Below the pieces are notes generated by a model. The model was not told where the DNA came from. It made no database searches and worked only from the letters and a program-made list of their open reading frames with translations. From contig NZ_CP017562.2 of NCBI RefSeq assembly GCF_001865575.2, positions 992,001-1,056,000 on the forward strand: 64,000 nucleotides of DNA. The letters are read 5' to 3'. Positions 8,597 through 18,412 of this stretch are shown piece by piece (the stretch's first letter is position 1; every line of letters starts with the position of its first letter). A program made the translations under genes and the position numbers. Source of the stretch: Paraburkholderia sprentiae WSM5005. Its GTDB lineage: Bacteria; Pseudomonadota; Gammaproteobacteria; Burkholderiales; Burkholderiaceae.

Positions 8597-11500
8597 CTAG
8601 AAGCGGCGCGTGAGCAACGCGCGGGCACGTTCGCGCTCGAGCGGATTGGCGTCGAGCGCCCCGTCGAACCAGAACTTGCCGGCCACCAGCGTGGCCGCCA
8701 CGACGCCGTCGCGATAGAGCACGCGGTTTCCGGCGACGGCCGGCACCTTGTCGCCGACCAGAAGCGTGCCGGCGAGATTCAGCGGGTCCGTGCCCGCAAC
8801 GCAAATAAGCGCGCCGTCGCTCGGCTGGCGCCGCACTTCGCGCAGCAGTGGAATCGCCTCGGGCAGCGCGAACTGCTCGCCGGCGAGCCCGTTGACGAAA
8901 CGACCGCCGCGGATCACGCCGCGTGCTTCCAGCCGCTGCAGCACGCGCAGCAGATCGCGCCACGGCGGCAGCCATTCGGCTTCGCGTTCGAGCACGCGCC
9001 AGAATACGACGCCGTAGCGGCGCAACAAGGTCATCGCGACATGTTCGAGCACCTCGGGCGGCAACTGGCGGCGCCGCTCGGATGGATGTTCCGGCGCGGC
9101 GGCCGACGGACGGCTCACCAGCGCCCAACGCCCCGCGTCGTCCATGCCGCCGATCAGCGCGCTCGCGCGCGCGCGCCGGCTGCTGGAAAACGCGTTGCGT
9201 TTGGCGGCCGGCTTCAGCAACGCGCGCAGACCCGCGAAGCTGTCGGAGTTCGCGAGGCCGGCCGCGACCAACTCGCCGAGCGCGTTTTCGAGCTCGATGC
9301 GCAGCACGCGCACCTCGGCCAGCAGTTCGTCGAAGAACATCGCGCCGTGTTGCGCGAGCGTGTCGTGCACGCCTTGCGCGAGCGCCGACAACTCGACCTC
9401 GCGAGCCGGATCGAGCAACGCGCGCCACGCACGCAGCTGGGCGCGCGGCAGCAGCACGATCGGCGTGCCGCGCACCGGACCGGCGGCGCCGCGCGCCCGC
9501 TCGGTCAGACGGGTCCAGACGATCTTGCCGGCGCGGCAAAGCTCGTCGAGCGAACTGTTCGCGTAGGCGCGCACGCGCGCGGGCAGGATGTCTTCCTCCC
9601 ACGCGCCGGCCGCGGCCTGGAAGCCTTCGAGCTGATCGAGCGCGGCGGCGAGCGCGTCGCGGCCCTCGGCGCGCGTGGTCGGCGTCAGATGCTGCCACTC
9701 GAACAGGAAGCGCATGAAGTCGTGCCGCTCGACCGGCTCGATCTCACGCCGCAGCCGCTTCACCGTGTAGCGGTGGATGCGCGCAAGCAGGTGCCGCTCG
9801 CACCATTCCTCCTCGCTCGTGTGCGGCGTGAAGCGGCCGCGCAGCAGATAGCCTTCGGCTTCGAGCCGGATCAGCGCCGGTTCGACCCGATCGACCGGCA
9901 AACCGAGCGGGCGCGCGATCGCGTCGACCGTTAGCGGGCCGAAACCGGTCAGACGCGCGCGCAGTACGTCGACGAGCGCGTCGTCGGCGCTCCAGCTTTC
10001 GGTGTAGCCCTTCGGAGCGCTCAGCGGCGGAGCGTAGCGATCGCGCGGGATGCCTAGGTAGAGCGCTTCAAAGCAGGTGAGGCGTTCGGCGGGCAGCCAC
10101 AGTGCGCTGTCGCTGTCGCTGTCGCTGTAATTGGCGCTGCCCGCGTTTGCTGTCGTGGCCAGCGGCAAGCGCGTCGCCCGGCCAGCCTTCGCCAAGCCCG
10201 CCAGCAGCGCCGGCCAAGCCTCGTGCGCGAGCGCTTCGGCTGCGGTGATGCACGCGAGGCCGGTCAGCGCTTCGTGCATTTCGTCGGCGGTGCGTGCCTG
10301 CGGCCAGGCTTCGTCGCGCACGCTGTCGAGCGCGGCGGAGTCGAGCGCGCCGAGATCGTCGGCGCTTTCCGGATCGGTCCAGCGGCGGTTCAGTACCGCC
10401 TGGGTGCGGCGCTCCTCGATCGGCGCGTCGTCCAGATAGGCGTAGGGCTTCGCGGTCAGGACTTCGGCAGCGAGCGGCGACGGCGCCGGCAGGTCGCGCG
10501 CGACGAGCCGCAGCTCGCCGTGCTCGATGCGGCGTAGCAGCGCGAGCCAGCGTTCGCTGTCCATCGCGTCGTGCAGACAGTCGTCGATGGTCTGGTCAAC
10601 CAAAGGGTGGCGCGGCACCTCGCGTTCGCCGACGACGTTCTCCAGACACGCGGCCTGCTCCGGAAACACGCTGGCGAGCAGATCCTCGCTGCGCATGCGC
10701 TGCAGTTGCGGCGCGGTTTTGCGGCCGCCCGTGTAGCGCGGCAGGCCGAGCGCGGTCGTCGCGTTCCAGCGCCAGCGCACGCCGAATAACGGCGCATCGA
10801 GCAGCGCCTGGATCAGCAGATGCTCGGCGCTGTTCGAATGCAGATAGCGCCAGACATCGTCGAGTACGAACGAGTGGCTGCCGGTCAGCGACAGCACGAT
10901 CGCGTCTTCGGTGGCCGCGGCCTGCAGCTCGAAGTTGAAGCTGCGGCAGAAGCGCTTGCGCAGCGCGAGCCCCCACGCGCGATTCACGCGGCTGCCGAAC
11001 GGCGAGTGGATCACGAGCTGGGTGCCGCCCGATTCGTCGAAGAAGCGCTCCATCACGAGCGTGCTCTGCGTCGGCAGTGCGCCGAGCGCCGCGCGGGCGC
11101 GAGCGAGGTATTCGACGATCTGGCGCGCGGCGGATTCGTCGAGCGCGAGGTTGTCGATGAGCCATGCGATCGCGTGGTCGAGCCGCGGCGCGGTGGGGCC
11201 GGTTTCATGTGCGACTTCTGTCGCGGCGATTCCCGCCGACGCGAGCGCGCGTGCCGCGGGCTCGCGCTCCGTCAGCAGACCTTCGACCTGCTCGCGCAGT
11301 CGCGCGACCGCGAACGACAGTTCGTCGCTGCGCCCCGGCGCCTCGCCGAGCCAGAACGGAATGTTCGGCGGTTGCCCTTGCGCGTCCTCGACCCGCACGC
11401 GGCCGCTTTCGATGCGCAGAATCCGGTACGACGCATTGCCGAGCTGGAACACATCGCCGGCGAGGCTTTCGACCGCGAAGTCCTCGTTGACGGTGCCGAT

Positions 11501-13162
11501 ATTGATCGCCTGCGGTTCGAGCACGACCGCATAATCCGCGTTTTCGGGGATCGTGCCGCCCGAGGTCACGGCGACCAGCTTGCCGCCGCGCCGGCCCCGC
11601 AGCGTGCCGCTGACGGCATCGCGATGCACGTACGCCGCGCGCGGACCGTGGCGGCTCGTATAGCCCTCGGCGAGCATGCGCAGCACCGCGTCGTATTGTT
11701 CGCGCGGCAGATCCGCGTACGGCGCGGCGCGCCGCAGCATGTCGAACAGCGCATCCTCGCTCCACTCGGCGCTCGACACTTCCGCGACGATCTGTTGCGC
11801 GAGCACGTCGAGCGGCGCGCGCGGAATGCGCAGCGCGTCGAGCTCGCCACGCCGCACGCAATCGAGCAGCGCCGCGCATTCGAGCAGATCGTCGCGCGAG
11901 GCCGGAAACAGCCGCCCCTTCGGCATGCCGCCCACGTGGTGCCCCGAGCGGCCGACGCGTTGCAGGAACGGCGCGATCGCGCGCGGCGAACCCATCTGGC
12001 AGACGAGGTCGACATCGCCGATATCGATGCCGAGTTCGAGCGACGCGGTCGCGATCAGCACCCGCAGCTCGCCGCGTTTCAAGCGCTGCTCCGCGTCGAA
12101 CCGATGTTCCTTGGCGAGACTGCCGTGATGCGCGGCGACTGCGTCCTTGCCGAGCCGCTCGGTCAGATGACGCGCGGCGCGCTCGGCCATGCGGCGCGTG
12201 TTGACGAAGATCAGCGTAGTGCGGTGCTGCGCGACCAGCTCGGCGAGCCGGTCGTAGACGCGCTCCCACACCTCGTTGGGCAGCACCGCTTCGAGCGGTA
12301 CCGGCGGGATCTCGAGCGCGAGGTCGCGCGCGCGGACGTGGCCGACGTCGATCACCGCGCATTCGGCCGGCACGTCGCTGTCGAGGCTCGCGCCGCCGAC
12401 TAAGAACCGGGCGACCGCACTGACCGGTTTTTGCGTCGCCGACAGCCCGATGCGCGGCAGACGTTGCCCGCACAGCGCGTCGAGCCGTTCGAGGCTCAGC
12501 GCGAGATGACTGCCGCGCTTGCTGCCCGCGAGCGCGTGGATTTCATCGACGATCACCGTGCGCACCGTCGCCAGCATGCGGCGTCCCGAGTCCGAGCCGA
12601 GGAGCACGTACAGCGATTCCGGCGTCGTCACGAGAATGTGCGGCGCGCGTTTCTTTAGCGCGTTGCGCTCCTGCTGCGTGGTATCGCCGGTGCGCACCGC
12701 GGTGCGGATCTCGAGCGCCGGCTGGCCGAGCGCATCCAGCTCGGCGGCAATGCCTTGCAGCGGCAGCTGCAAATTGAGGCGGATGTCGTTGGAAAGCGCC
12801 TTCAGCGGCGACACGTAGACGACCAGCGTTTCGTCGGGCAGCGTGCCGCCGTTGGCGAGGCCTCGCGACACCAGGTCGTTCAGCGCGGACAGGAACGCGG
12901 TCAGCGTTTTGCCGGAACCGGTCGGCGCGGCGACCAGCGTCGAGCGGCCGCTACGGATTTGCGGCCATGCGGCGGCCTGCGCGTCGGTCGGGGCGGCGAA
13001 GGTTTTCAGGAACCAGCCGGCGACGGCTGGGTGAAAACCTTCGAGTGCCTGCCGTACCGGCGGCTGGGTAGGCCCGGCGGGCCGCGCCGCGCTCACTGTG
13101 GTGCGGGTCTTGCGAGAACCGGGCGTCGTGTCGAGTGCGGCGGATGGGTTGGCCGAAGTCAT
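8597..13162 (-). CDS. lhr: Lhr-family ATP-dependent helicase
   Basis: At 1521 aa this is close to full-length bacterial Lhr, a superfamily 2 3'-5' helicase implicated in DNA repair. Walker A is A-P-T-G-S-G-K-T (79-86), with DEIH near residue 210, L-S-A-T and Q-R-V-G-R-S-G-H motif VI. These are followed by the winged-helix and Lhr-core domains and the long C-terminal extension with further winged-helix folds. The first 35 residues are low-complexity. Four tandem CGCTGT hexanucleotides at 10105-10128 encode a short Ser-Asp run in a linker, a possible slippage site. It is divergent from the aldo/keto reductase gene, with 248 bases between. Confidence 0.92.
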   Translation of the reverse strand: MTSANPSAALDTTPGSRKTRTTVSAARPAGPTQPPVRQALEGFHPAVAGWFLKTFAAPTDAQAAAWPQIRSGRSTLVAAPTGSGKTLTAFLSALNDLVSRGLANGGTLPDETLVVYVSPLKALSNDIRLNLQLPLQGIAAELDALGQPALEIRTAVRTGDTTQQERNALKKRAPHILVTTPESLYVLLGSDSGRRMLATVRTVIVDEIHALAGSKRGSHLALSLERLDALCGQRLPRIGLSATQKPVSAVARFLVGGASLDSDVPAECAVIDVGHVRARDLALEIPPVPLEAVLPNEVWERVYDRLAELVAQHRTTLIFVNTRRMAERAARHLTERLGKDAVAAHHGSLAKEHRFDAEQRLKRGELRVLIATASLELGIDIGDVDLVCQMGSPRAIAPFLQRVGRSGHHVGGMPKGRLFPASRDDLLECAALLDCVRRGELDALRIPRAPLDVLAQQIVAEVSSAEWSEDALFDMLRRAAPYADLPREQYDAVLRMLAEGYTSRHGPRAAYVHRDAVSGTLRGRRGGKLVAVTSGGTIPENADYAVVLEPQAINIGTVNEDFAVESLAGDVFQLGNASYRILRIESGRVRVEDAQGQPPNIPFWLGEAPGRSDELSFAVARLREQVEGLLTEREPAARALASAGIAATEVAHETGPTAPRLDHAIAWLIDNLALDESAARQIVEYLARARAALGALPTQSTLVMERFFDESGGTQLVIHSPFGSRVNRAWGLALRKRFCRSFNFELQAAATEDAIVLSLTGSHSFVLDDVWRYLHSNSAEHLLIQALLDAPLFGVRWRWNATTALGLPRYTGGRKTAPQLQRMRSEDLLASVFPEQAACLENVVGEREVPRHPLVDQTIDDCLHDAMDSERWLALLRRIEHGELRLVARDLPAPSPLAAEVLTAKPYAYLDDAPIEERRTQAVLNRRWTDPESADDLGALDSAALDSVRDEAWPQARTADEMHEALTGLACITAAEALAHEAWPALLAGLAKAGRATRLPLATTANAGSANYSDSDSDSALWLPAERLTCFEALYLGIPRDRYAPPLSAPKGYTESWSADDALVDVLRARLTGFGPLTVDAIARPLGLPVDRVEPALIRLEAEGYLLRGRFTPHTSEEEWCERHLLARIHRYTVKRLRREIEPVERHDFMRFLFEWQHLTPTTRAEGRDALAAALDQLEGFQAAAGAWEEDILPARVRAYANSSLDELCRAGKIVWTRLTERARGAAGPVRGTPIVLLPRAQLRAWRALLDPAREVELSALAQGVHDTLAQHGAMFFDELLAEVRVLRIELENALGELVAAGLANSDSFAGLRALLKPAAKRNAFSSSRRARASALIGGMDDAGRWALVSRPSAAAPEHPSERRRQLPPEVLEHVAMTLLRRYGVVFWRVLEREAEWLPPWRDLLRVLQRLEARGVIRGGRFVNGLAGEQFALPEAIPLLREVRRQPSDGALICVAGTDPLNLAGTLLVGDKVPAVAGNRVLYRDGVVAATLVAGKFWFDGALDANPLERERARALLTRRF
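10105..10128. repeat. Four tandem CGCTGT hexanucleotides inside lhr
   Basis: Four perfect in-frame copies of CGCTGT encode a short Ser-Asp repeat in the C-terminal half of Lhr. Slippage by one unit would add or remove two residues without a frameshift. Confidence 0.8.
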
Positions 13163-13410
13163 GCTCGTGTAGATGGGGCGGGGTAGTCAGTCGTGAGGTC
13201 GCCGCGGCGTTGCCGGCCGGCACGGGCCGATGCGCGGCAACGCTCAGTCTCGCAGGTTTTCGCGGCTTGCGCGCGCCGCGGCGTTTTCTTCCGTGCGCGT
13301 GGTCTGTCGGTGTCAGGGACATGGGTCGTGCCAATGCGCGTCACCTGCGCAGCGCCACCAATTGCAGTACGCTTGACGATTCTTCCTGCACCCGCGATGG
13401 AGCGTCGACG

Positions 13411-14466
13411 ATGCGATATAACCAGTTGGGCCGTACCGGTGTGTTTGTTTCGGAGTTGTGTTTGGGCACGATGACCTTCGGCGGCGGCGAAGGCATCTGG
13501 CGGCAGATCGGCGATCTGCAGCAGAACGACGCGGAGCGGCTGGTCGGCCGGGCGCTCGACGCGGGTATCAATTTCATCGACACGGCCGACGTCTACGCGG
13601 GGGGCCTGTCCGAGCAGATCACCGGCCAGGCGCTGAAGAATCTGAAAGTGCCGCGCGACAAGGTCGTGATCGCGACCAAGGTGTTCGGCCAGACCGGCGA
13701 GTTCGCGAACGCTCGCGGCGCGTCGCGCTATCACATCCTCGACGGCATCAAGGCGAGCCTGAAGCGTCTGCAGCTCGATCATGTCGACCTGTATCAGATC
13801 CACGGTTTCGATCCGGCCACGCCGATCGAGGAAACCGTGCGCGCACTCGATACGCTCGTACAGCACGGCCACGTGCGCTATGTCGGCGTGTCGAACTGGG
13901 CCGCCTGGCAGATCGTCAAGGCGCTCGGGATCGCCGAGCGGCTCGGCACCGCGCGCTTCGAATCGCTGCAAGCGTATTACACGCTGGCGGGCCGCGATCT
14001 CGAACGCGAGCTCGTGCCGATGCTGCAAAGCGAAGGTCTCGGCCTGATGGTGTGGAGTCCGCTCGCGGGTGGTTTGTTGAGCGGCAAATACGGCCGCGAG
14101 CAGCAGGCCGAGGCGGGCAGCCGTCGCACCAGCTTCGATTTTCCGCCGGTCGATCGCGAGCGGGCGTATGACTGCATCGACGTGATGCGCGGGATCGCCG
14201 CGGCGAAGAACGTCTCGGTCGCGCAGATCGCGCTCGCGTGGTTGCTGCATCAGCGCGTCGTTAGCACGGTGATCGTCGGCGCGAAGAAAATCGAGCAGCT
14301 CGACGACAACATCGCGGCGACCAACGTCGCGCTGTCCGCCGACGAACTCGCGAAGCTCGCGGAGGTCAGCACGCTGCCAGCGGAGTATCCGGGCTGGATG
14401 CTGGAGCGGCAGGGCGAGCAGCGCCGCCAGCAGCTGGCGGAGGTTCGGCACGTCGTGCCGCGGTAA
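13411..14466 (+). CDS. Aldo/keto reductase
   Basis: A 351-aa NADPH-dependent aldo/keto reductase of the large class that includes YajO/YghZ-like and potassium-channel beta-like members. The catalytic tetrad is visible: D and Y in D-T-A-D-V-Y, K in A-T-K-V-F, and H in L-Y-Q-I-H-G-F. The C-terminal cofactor loop I-V-G-A-K-K-I-E-Q-L also fits. ATG 13411 has a GGAG about 8 bases upstream, and an in-frame upstream extension has no domain support. The gene stands alone and likely reduces aldehydes or ketones. The substrate is not predictable. Confidence 0.9.
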   Translation: MRYNQLGRTGVFVSELCLGTMTFGGGEGIWRQIGDLQQNDAERLVGRALDAGINFIDTADVYAGGLSEQITGQALKNLKVPRDKVVIATKVFGQTGEFANARGASRYHILDGIKASLKRLQLDHVDLYQIHGFDPATPIEETVRALDTLVQHGHVRYVGVSNWAAWQIVKALGIAERLGTARFESLQAYYTLAGRDLERELVPMLQSEGLGLMVWSPLAGGLLSGKYGREQQAEAGSRRTSFDFPPVDRERAYDCIDVMRGIAAAKNVSVAQIALAWLLHQRVVSTVIVGAKKIEQLDDNIAATNVALSADELAKLAEVSTLPAEYPGWMLERQGEQRRQQLAEVRHVVPR

Positions 14467-14621
14467 TCGCGCGGCCGGGACGCTCATCATCTGTTCGTCG
14501 GCTCTGGCCGCGGCCGCGGGTCAGTCTTCGCCCGAGCCTGACGCGCCGCCTCTACCGATCATGATCGAAGATGTGGCGCGCGGGCTTTCCTTGCCGCGAA
14601 TAACCGAATCGTCGATGTGGT

Positions 14622-14963
14622 TTATCCCTGCGTATGCGCGGCCACTGCGTCCAGCGTGCGCGCCGAATACACCAGCGTCGCGCCGGCGTTGATCGCCATC
14701 GCGACGCCGAGCGCTTCGGCGATTTCTTCACGCGTCGCGCCGTGCTTCAGCGCCTCGGCCGTATGGACCGTGATACAGCCGTCACAGCGCAGGCTGACCG
14801 CGACCGCGAGCGCGATCAGCTCGCGTGTTTTTGCGCCTAGCAGGTCGGTCTTCTGACCGGCGTTCGACATCGCCTGATAGGCTTTCACACTGTCCGGCGC
14901 GAGCTTCGACATTTCGCCGATTCGGCCGAACAGTTCCTTGCGGTAATCGATCCAGTTCAACAT
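14622..14963 (-). CDS. AhpD-like carboxymuconolactone decarboxylase family protein
   Basis: A 113-aa all-alpha protein of the CMD/AhpD family. R-C-D-G-C-I-T-V-H-T holds the CxxC plus histidine redox motif of AhpD-like peroxidase partners, followed by A-L-K-H-G-A-T-R-E-E-I-A-E-A-L. AhpD-type members act in thiol-based peroxide reduction, while true decarboxylases lack the CxxC, so a redox role is favoured. ATG 14963 has AAGGAG. It is divergent from an AraC-type regulator 117 bases away, a very common pairing that suggests direct control by it. Confidence 0.87.
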   Translation of the reverse strand: MLNWIDYRKELFGRIGEMSKLAPDSVKAYQAMSNAGQKTDLLGAKTRELIALAVAVSLRCDGCITVHTAEALKHGATREEIAEALGVAMAINAGATLVYSARTLDAVAAHTQG

Positions 14964-15080
14964 GGCAGTGCTCCTTGGTCCGTTGCGCGTCGGCGGATGC
15001 CGGCGTCGTGGGCCACAGTATTGCGCCGCACCGCGATATCCTGAATACTCATTCGACTCAATTTTTAGCGCGCTCGTCTC

Positions 15081-16061
15081 ATGGACACGCTCAGTCGCCT
15101 GATCGACCTTGCCCGGCCGCAAGCGAGTCTCGATCTTCGCTGCCTGCTGTCGGGCGCATTCGATATCGATCATGCGCCTTTCGAAGCGGGCGTCGCGCCG
15201 TTTCATCTGGTGCTCGCCGGCACCTGCGTGATCGAGACCGCCGCCGGCGAGTCGCTCGACATGCAGGCCGGCGATTTCATACTGTTTCCGCGTGGCGCCG
15301 CGCATCGCGTGCGTGACGTGACGCGCTCGGCGGGCGGCTTGCCGGTGACGCTCGGGCATGACGGCATGCTGCCCGTGCGGCGCAACGACGGCCATCGAAT
15401 CACCGACACGTCGGCGCGCGCGCCCAACGACACGGCCATTCATGACCGTGTCGATCTGCTGTGCGGCCGCTTCGTCTATGCGCCCGGTTCATCGGCGCTG
15501 CTGCTCAATGCGCTGCCCGATCCGCTGCACGTGTCGCTCGGCGACCCGCACACGCTCGATGCGTTGCAAACGGTGATCGCGCTCATGCGCGGCGAAGCGG
15601 AGCGGCGTCAGCCTGGCGCGGTGGCGATCGTGACGGCACTGAGCCACGCGCTGTTCACGATGGCGCTGCGCGTGCACGGCGAGCGCAACGCGAACAACGC
15701 CGGCATGCTCGCGTTGCTCACGGACGCCCGCCTCGGCGCATCGGTTCAGGCGATGCTCGACGCGCCCGAACGGGCATGGACGATCTCTGAACTCGGCGAG
15801 CGCGCGGCGATGTCGCGCGCGACCTACGCGCGCCACTTCAACGAGCGCGCGGGCATGACTGTGCTGGATTTCTTGACGCAGATCCGCATGGCGATCGCCA
15901 GCGATCTGCTGTTGCGTACCCGACGCAGCGCGGCGGACATCGGCGAGGCGGTCGGCTATCAATCGGAAGCGGCGTTCGGCAAGGCGTTCGCGCAAAGCGT
16001 CGGGGTGACGCCGGGACGCTACCGACGTCGCAAGCAAGCGGACGATGCTCTGGATGACTGA
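15081..16061 (+). CDS. AraC-family regulator with N-terminal cupin
   Basis: A 326-aa protein. The N-terminal cupin-type sensory domain (residues about 20-200) has A-G-D-F-I-L-F-P-R-G-A-A-H-R. The C-terminal double helix-turn-helix (about 215-315) has M-S-R-A-T-Y-A-R-H-F, I-A-S-D-L-L-L and I-G-E-A-V-G-Y-Q-S-E-A-A-F-G-K-A-F. It is divergent from the AhpD-like gene and is the probable activator of that gene, responding to an unknown small molecule. The downstream FUSC gene is convergent. Confidence 0.9.
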   Translation: MDTLSRLIDLARPQASLDLRCLLSGAFDIDHAPFEAGVAPFHLVLAGTCVIETAAGESLDMQAGDFILFPRGAAHRVRDVTRSAGGLPVTLGHDGMLPVRRNDGHRITDTSARAPNDTAIHDRVDLLCGRFVYAPGSSALLLNALPDPLHVSLGDPHTLDALQTVIALMRGEAERRQPGAVAIVTALSHALFTMALRVHGERNANNAGMLALLTDARLGASVQAMLDAPERAWTISELGERAAMSRATYARHFNERAGMTVLDFLTQIRMAIASDLLLRTRRSAADIGEAVGYQSEAAFGKAFAQSVGVTPGRYRRRKQADDALDD

Positions 16062-16088
16062 CTAAAAACTCGACGCGTGCGTGCGATG

Positions 16089-16661
16089 CTATTTGTGCGG
16101 TGCTCTCTTGCTGAATGCACGTCTTTCGAGCGACGCCATCAACCGCGCGACCAGCAGCGCGCAGACCGTGCCGAGCGTCACTTCGGCAAGCCGCACCAGC
16201 GCCTTGTCCCATGCGGGGCCGAGGCCCGGCACCAGCAGCATGATCGTCGCGGTGATGCCGCCGAGGCGTGCCGCGCTGCCGACGTTGACCACCCAGCAGA
16301 TCATGATCGCGATCGCTACGGTCGCCGCGTAGGCGGCGAAATGGCCGCCGCCCACGAGCGTGCCGACGAGCCCGCAGATGCCGCCGACCATCGCGCCGAT
16401 GAACTGGTCGCGCGACAGCTTGCGGGTGTCGATATAGCTGTGCTGGCTCACCGCAATCGCGGTGATCGCGGCCCAGAACGCCTGCTCGATATGCAGCGTG
16501 TGGCCGATGCCGAACGCGAGACTCGCGCCTGCCACCGCCTGCACCGCCATGAAGCCGCCCTCGATCAACCTGTCGCCGAGCGGCAGCGTCTTCAGGAAAG
16601 CGAACAGCGCATCGGCGGCGGTCGTGCGCGAGGAATGGCTTGAATCGTCGGACGGAGTCAT
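16089..16661 (-). CDS. FUSC-family (aromatic acid exporter-like) membrane protein
   Basis: A 190-aa inner-membrane protein with about six hydrophobic helices. The segment F-W-A-A-I-T-A-I-A-V-S-Q with nearby T-R-K-L-S-R-D-Q-F-I-G-A-M-V-G-G matches the N-terminal FUSC/ArAE membrane domain found in AaeB-like exporters. It lacks the large cytosolic domain of full-length exporters, so it is a short stand-alone member. The ribosome binding site before 16661 is weak. It is convergent with the AraC gene and possibly follows the MocR gene on the same strand. Substrate unknown. Confidence 0.75.
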   Translation of the reverse strand: MTPSDDSSHSSRTTAADALFAFLKTLPLGDRLIEGGFMAVQAVAGASLAFGIGHTLHIEQAFWAAITAIAVSQHSYIDTRKLSRDQFIGAMVGGICGLVGTLVGGGHFAAYAATVAIAIMICWVVNVGSAARLGGITATIMLLVPGLGPAWDKALVRLAEVTLGTVCALLVARLMASLERRAFSKRAPHK

Positions 16662-16735
16662 CGGATGAAGGCGGCTCGGCGGGGCATGATAGTGCCGTAT
16701 TCTAGCCGCGCCGCCTGACGGTTCCATCGCTACAT

Positions 16736-18163
16736 CTAAATCGTGCCGAACAGCGCGCGCGGCCGGTCGCGCAGCGTGTGCGCCAGAACCTGCAGGGCGC
16801 GCGTCAACTGCTCGCGCGACTCGGCGCAAGCGAGATTGATGCGCACGCCGTGCTCGACCGTCGAGCGATCGACCGCAAACGCGGATGCGGGCATCGTGTT
16901 GACGCCGCGCGCGAGCGCGTTCGCCGCGAAGTCGTCCGAGCGCCACGGCGGCGGTACGCGCAACCACACGAACATGCATGCGGGATCGCTCTTCAGATGC
17001 TCGATGGGCAACAGTTCGCGCGCGATCTGCTGGCGCGCGCGCAGCTCGGTGCGCTGCGCGTCGAGGATCGTCAGCGCGGTGCCGTCCTCGATCCAGCGCG
17101 TGGCGATCAGCGTCGACAGCGGCGCGGGCATCCACGCGGTCGTGCGTACCGCCTCCGCGGCGAGCGCCGCGCCGTGCGGCGGCGTGTGCAGATAGCCGAC
17201 GCGCAAACCCGGCGCGAGGATCTTCGACGTCGACGTGATGTGAAAGGTCAGCTCCGGGCACAGACTCGCAATCGTCGGCAGGCGCGCTTGCAGCAGCGGG
17301 CCGTACACGTCGTCCTCGATGATCACGATGTGATGCCGACGCGCAATGTCGGCGAGCGCCGCGCGACGCGCGAGGCTCATCGTCACGACGGTCGGGTTCT
17401 GCAGATTCGGCACCGTGAAAATCGCCTTCACGCGCCTGTGGCGGCACACATCTTCGAGACGGTCGGGCAGCAGCCCTTCGTCGTCGCTCGGAATGCCGAC
17501 CAGTTCGAACTGGAACACCGGCGCGAGTGCTTTCAGGCCGTAGTAGGTCAGCTGATCCGACAGGATCACGCCCTCGTGACCCATCAGGCTGCTGAGCACC
17601 GCATACAGGCCATGCTGCGCGCCGCTCGTGACGACCACGCTGTCGGCGCCGGGTGCGAAGCCGGGCGCGGCGAGCCACTGCGCACCCGCCGCGCGCGCCC
17701 ACTCGGGGCCTTGCGGAGGTTGATATTCCTGAGTCTCCGGATAGCGGGGATCGTGCGCGATCTGCGCCATCGTCCGCGCGAGCTGCGTCAGGAACTCGCC
17801 GGTGGCCGGCCGGTTCACGGTCAGGTCGATTACGGCGTTCGTTTTTGCATTGCCGCTTGCCGAGGCGTTGTCGCTGCGGGCATGCACGGCAGGCATGGCA
17901 CCGCCGGTCACGATCGAGCCGCGCCGCTTGCTCGCCACGATCAGTCCACGCGCCTGCAATTCCTTGTATGCACGTGACACGGTGGAGACATTCAGACCCA
18001 GCTCGATCGCAAGCTCGCGCTGAGGCGGCAGGCGGCTACCTGGCGGGTAGAGCCCGTTGCGGACTTTTTCCTCGAGGTTGCGCGACACCTCAAGATAGGT
18101 CGGCTGACGTCCCTTTGACTGGAGAATGTCTTCGCCGTTTGTGTGGTCAATTGTGCTCTTCAT
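16736..18163 (-). CDS. MocR-family regulator (GntR helix-turn-helix fused to aminotransferase-like domain)
   Basis: A 475-aa protein. The N-terminal winged helix (residues about 20-90) has L-P-P-Q-R-E-L-A-I-E-L-G-L-N-V-S-T-V-S-R-A-Y. The fold type I PLP-binding domain has the S-T-S-K-I-L-A-P-G-L-R-V-G lysine motif. MocR regulators use PLP to sense amino acids or amines. ATG 18163 has a GGAGAAG ribosome binding site. The gene is divergent from a D-amino-acid-dehydrogenase-like gene and a LivK-type binding protein, which are its likely targets. The inverted repeat at 18300-18341 is a candidate operator. Confidence 0.9.
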   Translation of the reverse strand: MKSTIDHTNGEDILQSKGRQPTYLEVSRNLEEKVRNGLYPPGSRLPPQRELAIELGLNVSTVSRAYKELQARGLIVASKRRGSIVTGGAMPAVHARSDNASASGNAKTNAVIDLTVNRPATGEFLTQLARTMAQIAHDPRYPETQEYQPPQGPEWARAAGAQWLAAPGFAPGADSVVVTSGAQHGLYAVLSSLMGHEGVILSDQLTYYGLKALAPVFQFELVGIPSDDEGLLPDRLEDVCRHRRVKAIFTVPNLQNPTVVTMSLARRAALADIARRHHIVIIEDDVYGPLLQARLPTIASLCPELTFHITSTSKILAPGLRVGYLHTPPHGAALAAEAVRTTAWMPAPLSTLIATRWIEDGTALTILDAQRTELRARQQIARELLPIEHLKSDPACMFVWLRVPPPWRSDDFAANALARGVNTMPASAFAVDRSTVEHGVRINLACAESREQLTRALQVLAHTLRDRPRALFGTI

Positions 18164-18299
18164 CCAGATTTCTTCTCCATACAAAAACTTGTTCGAGCGT
18201 GCCGGCAAGCCAATACTAAACCCATTTGCCGACTGGTCGACAGGCGAACCTCTACACGCACGATGCCTGCCCGCATTGGCTCGGGAAAGTACCTAAGTC

Positions 18300-18341
18300 C
18301 ACACAAAGCCAAAGTAATTGCGCACAAAAAATCTTTGTGTG
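18300..18341. promoter_or_regulatory. Inverted repeat between the MocR gene and its divergent neighbour
   Basis: CACACAAAG at 18300-18308 is repeated inverted as CTTTGTGTG at 18333-18341, with an AT-rich 24-base spacer. It lies midway between divergent genes, as expected for a regulator site. MocR as the binding protein is inferred. Confidence 0.4.
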
Positions 18342-18412
18342 AGTATTAAAGCATGATTTGTATGGCGCTGCATCCAACGGCGACCTGCAACTGCAGTGCA
18401 GGAGGGACAGTC

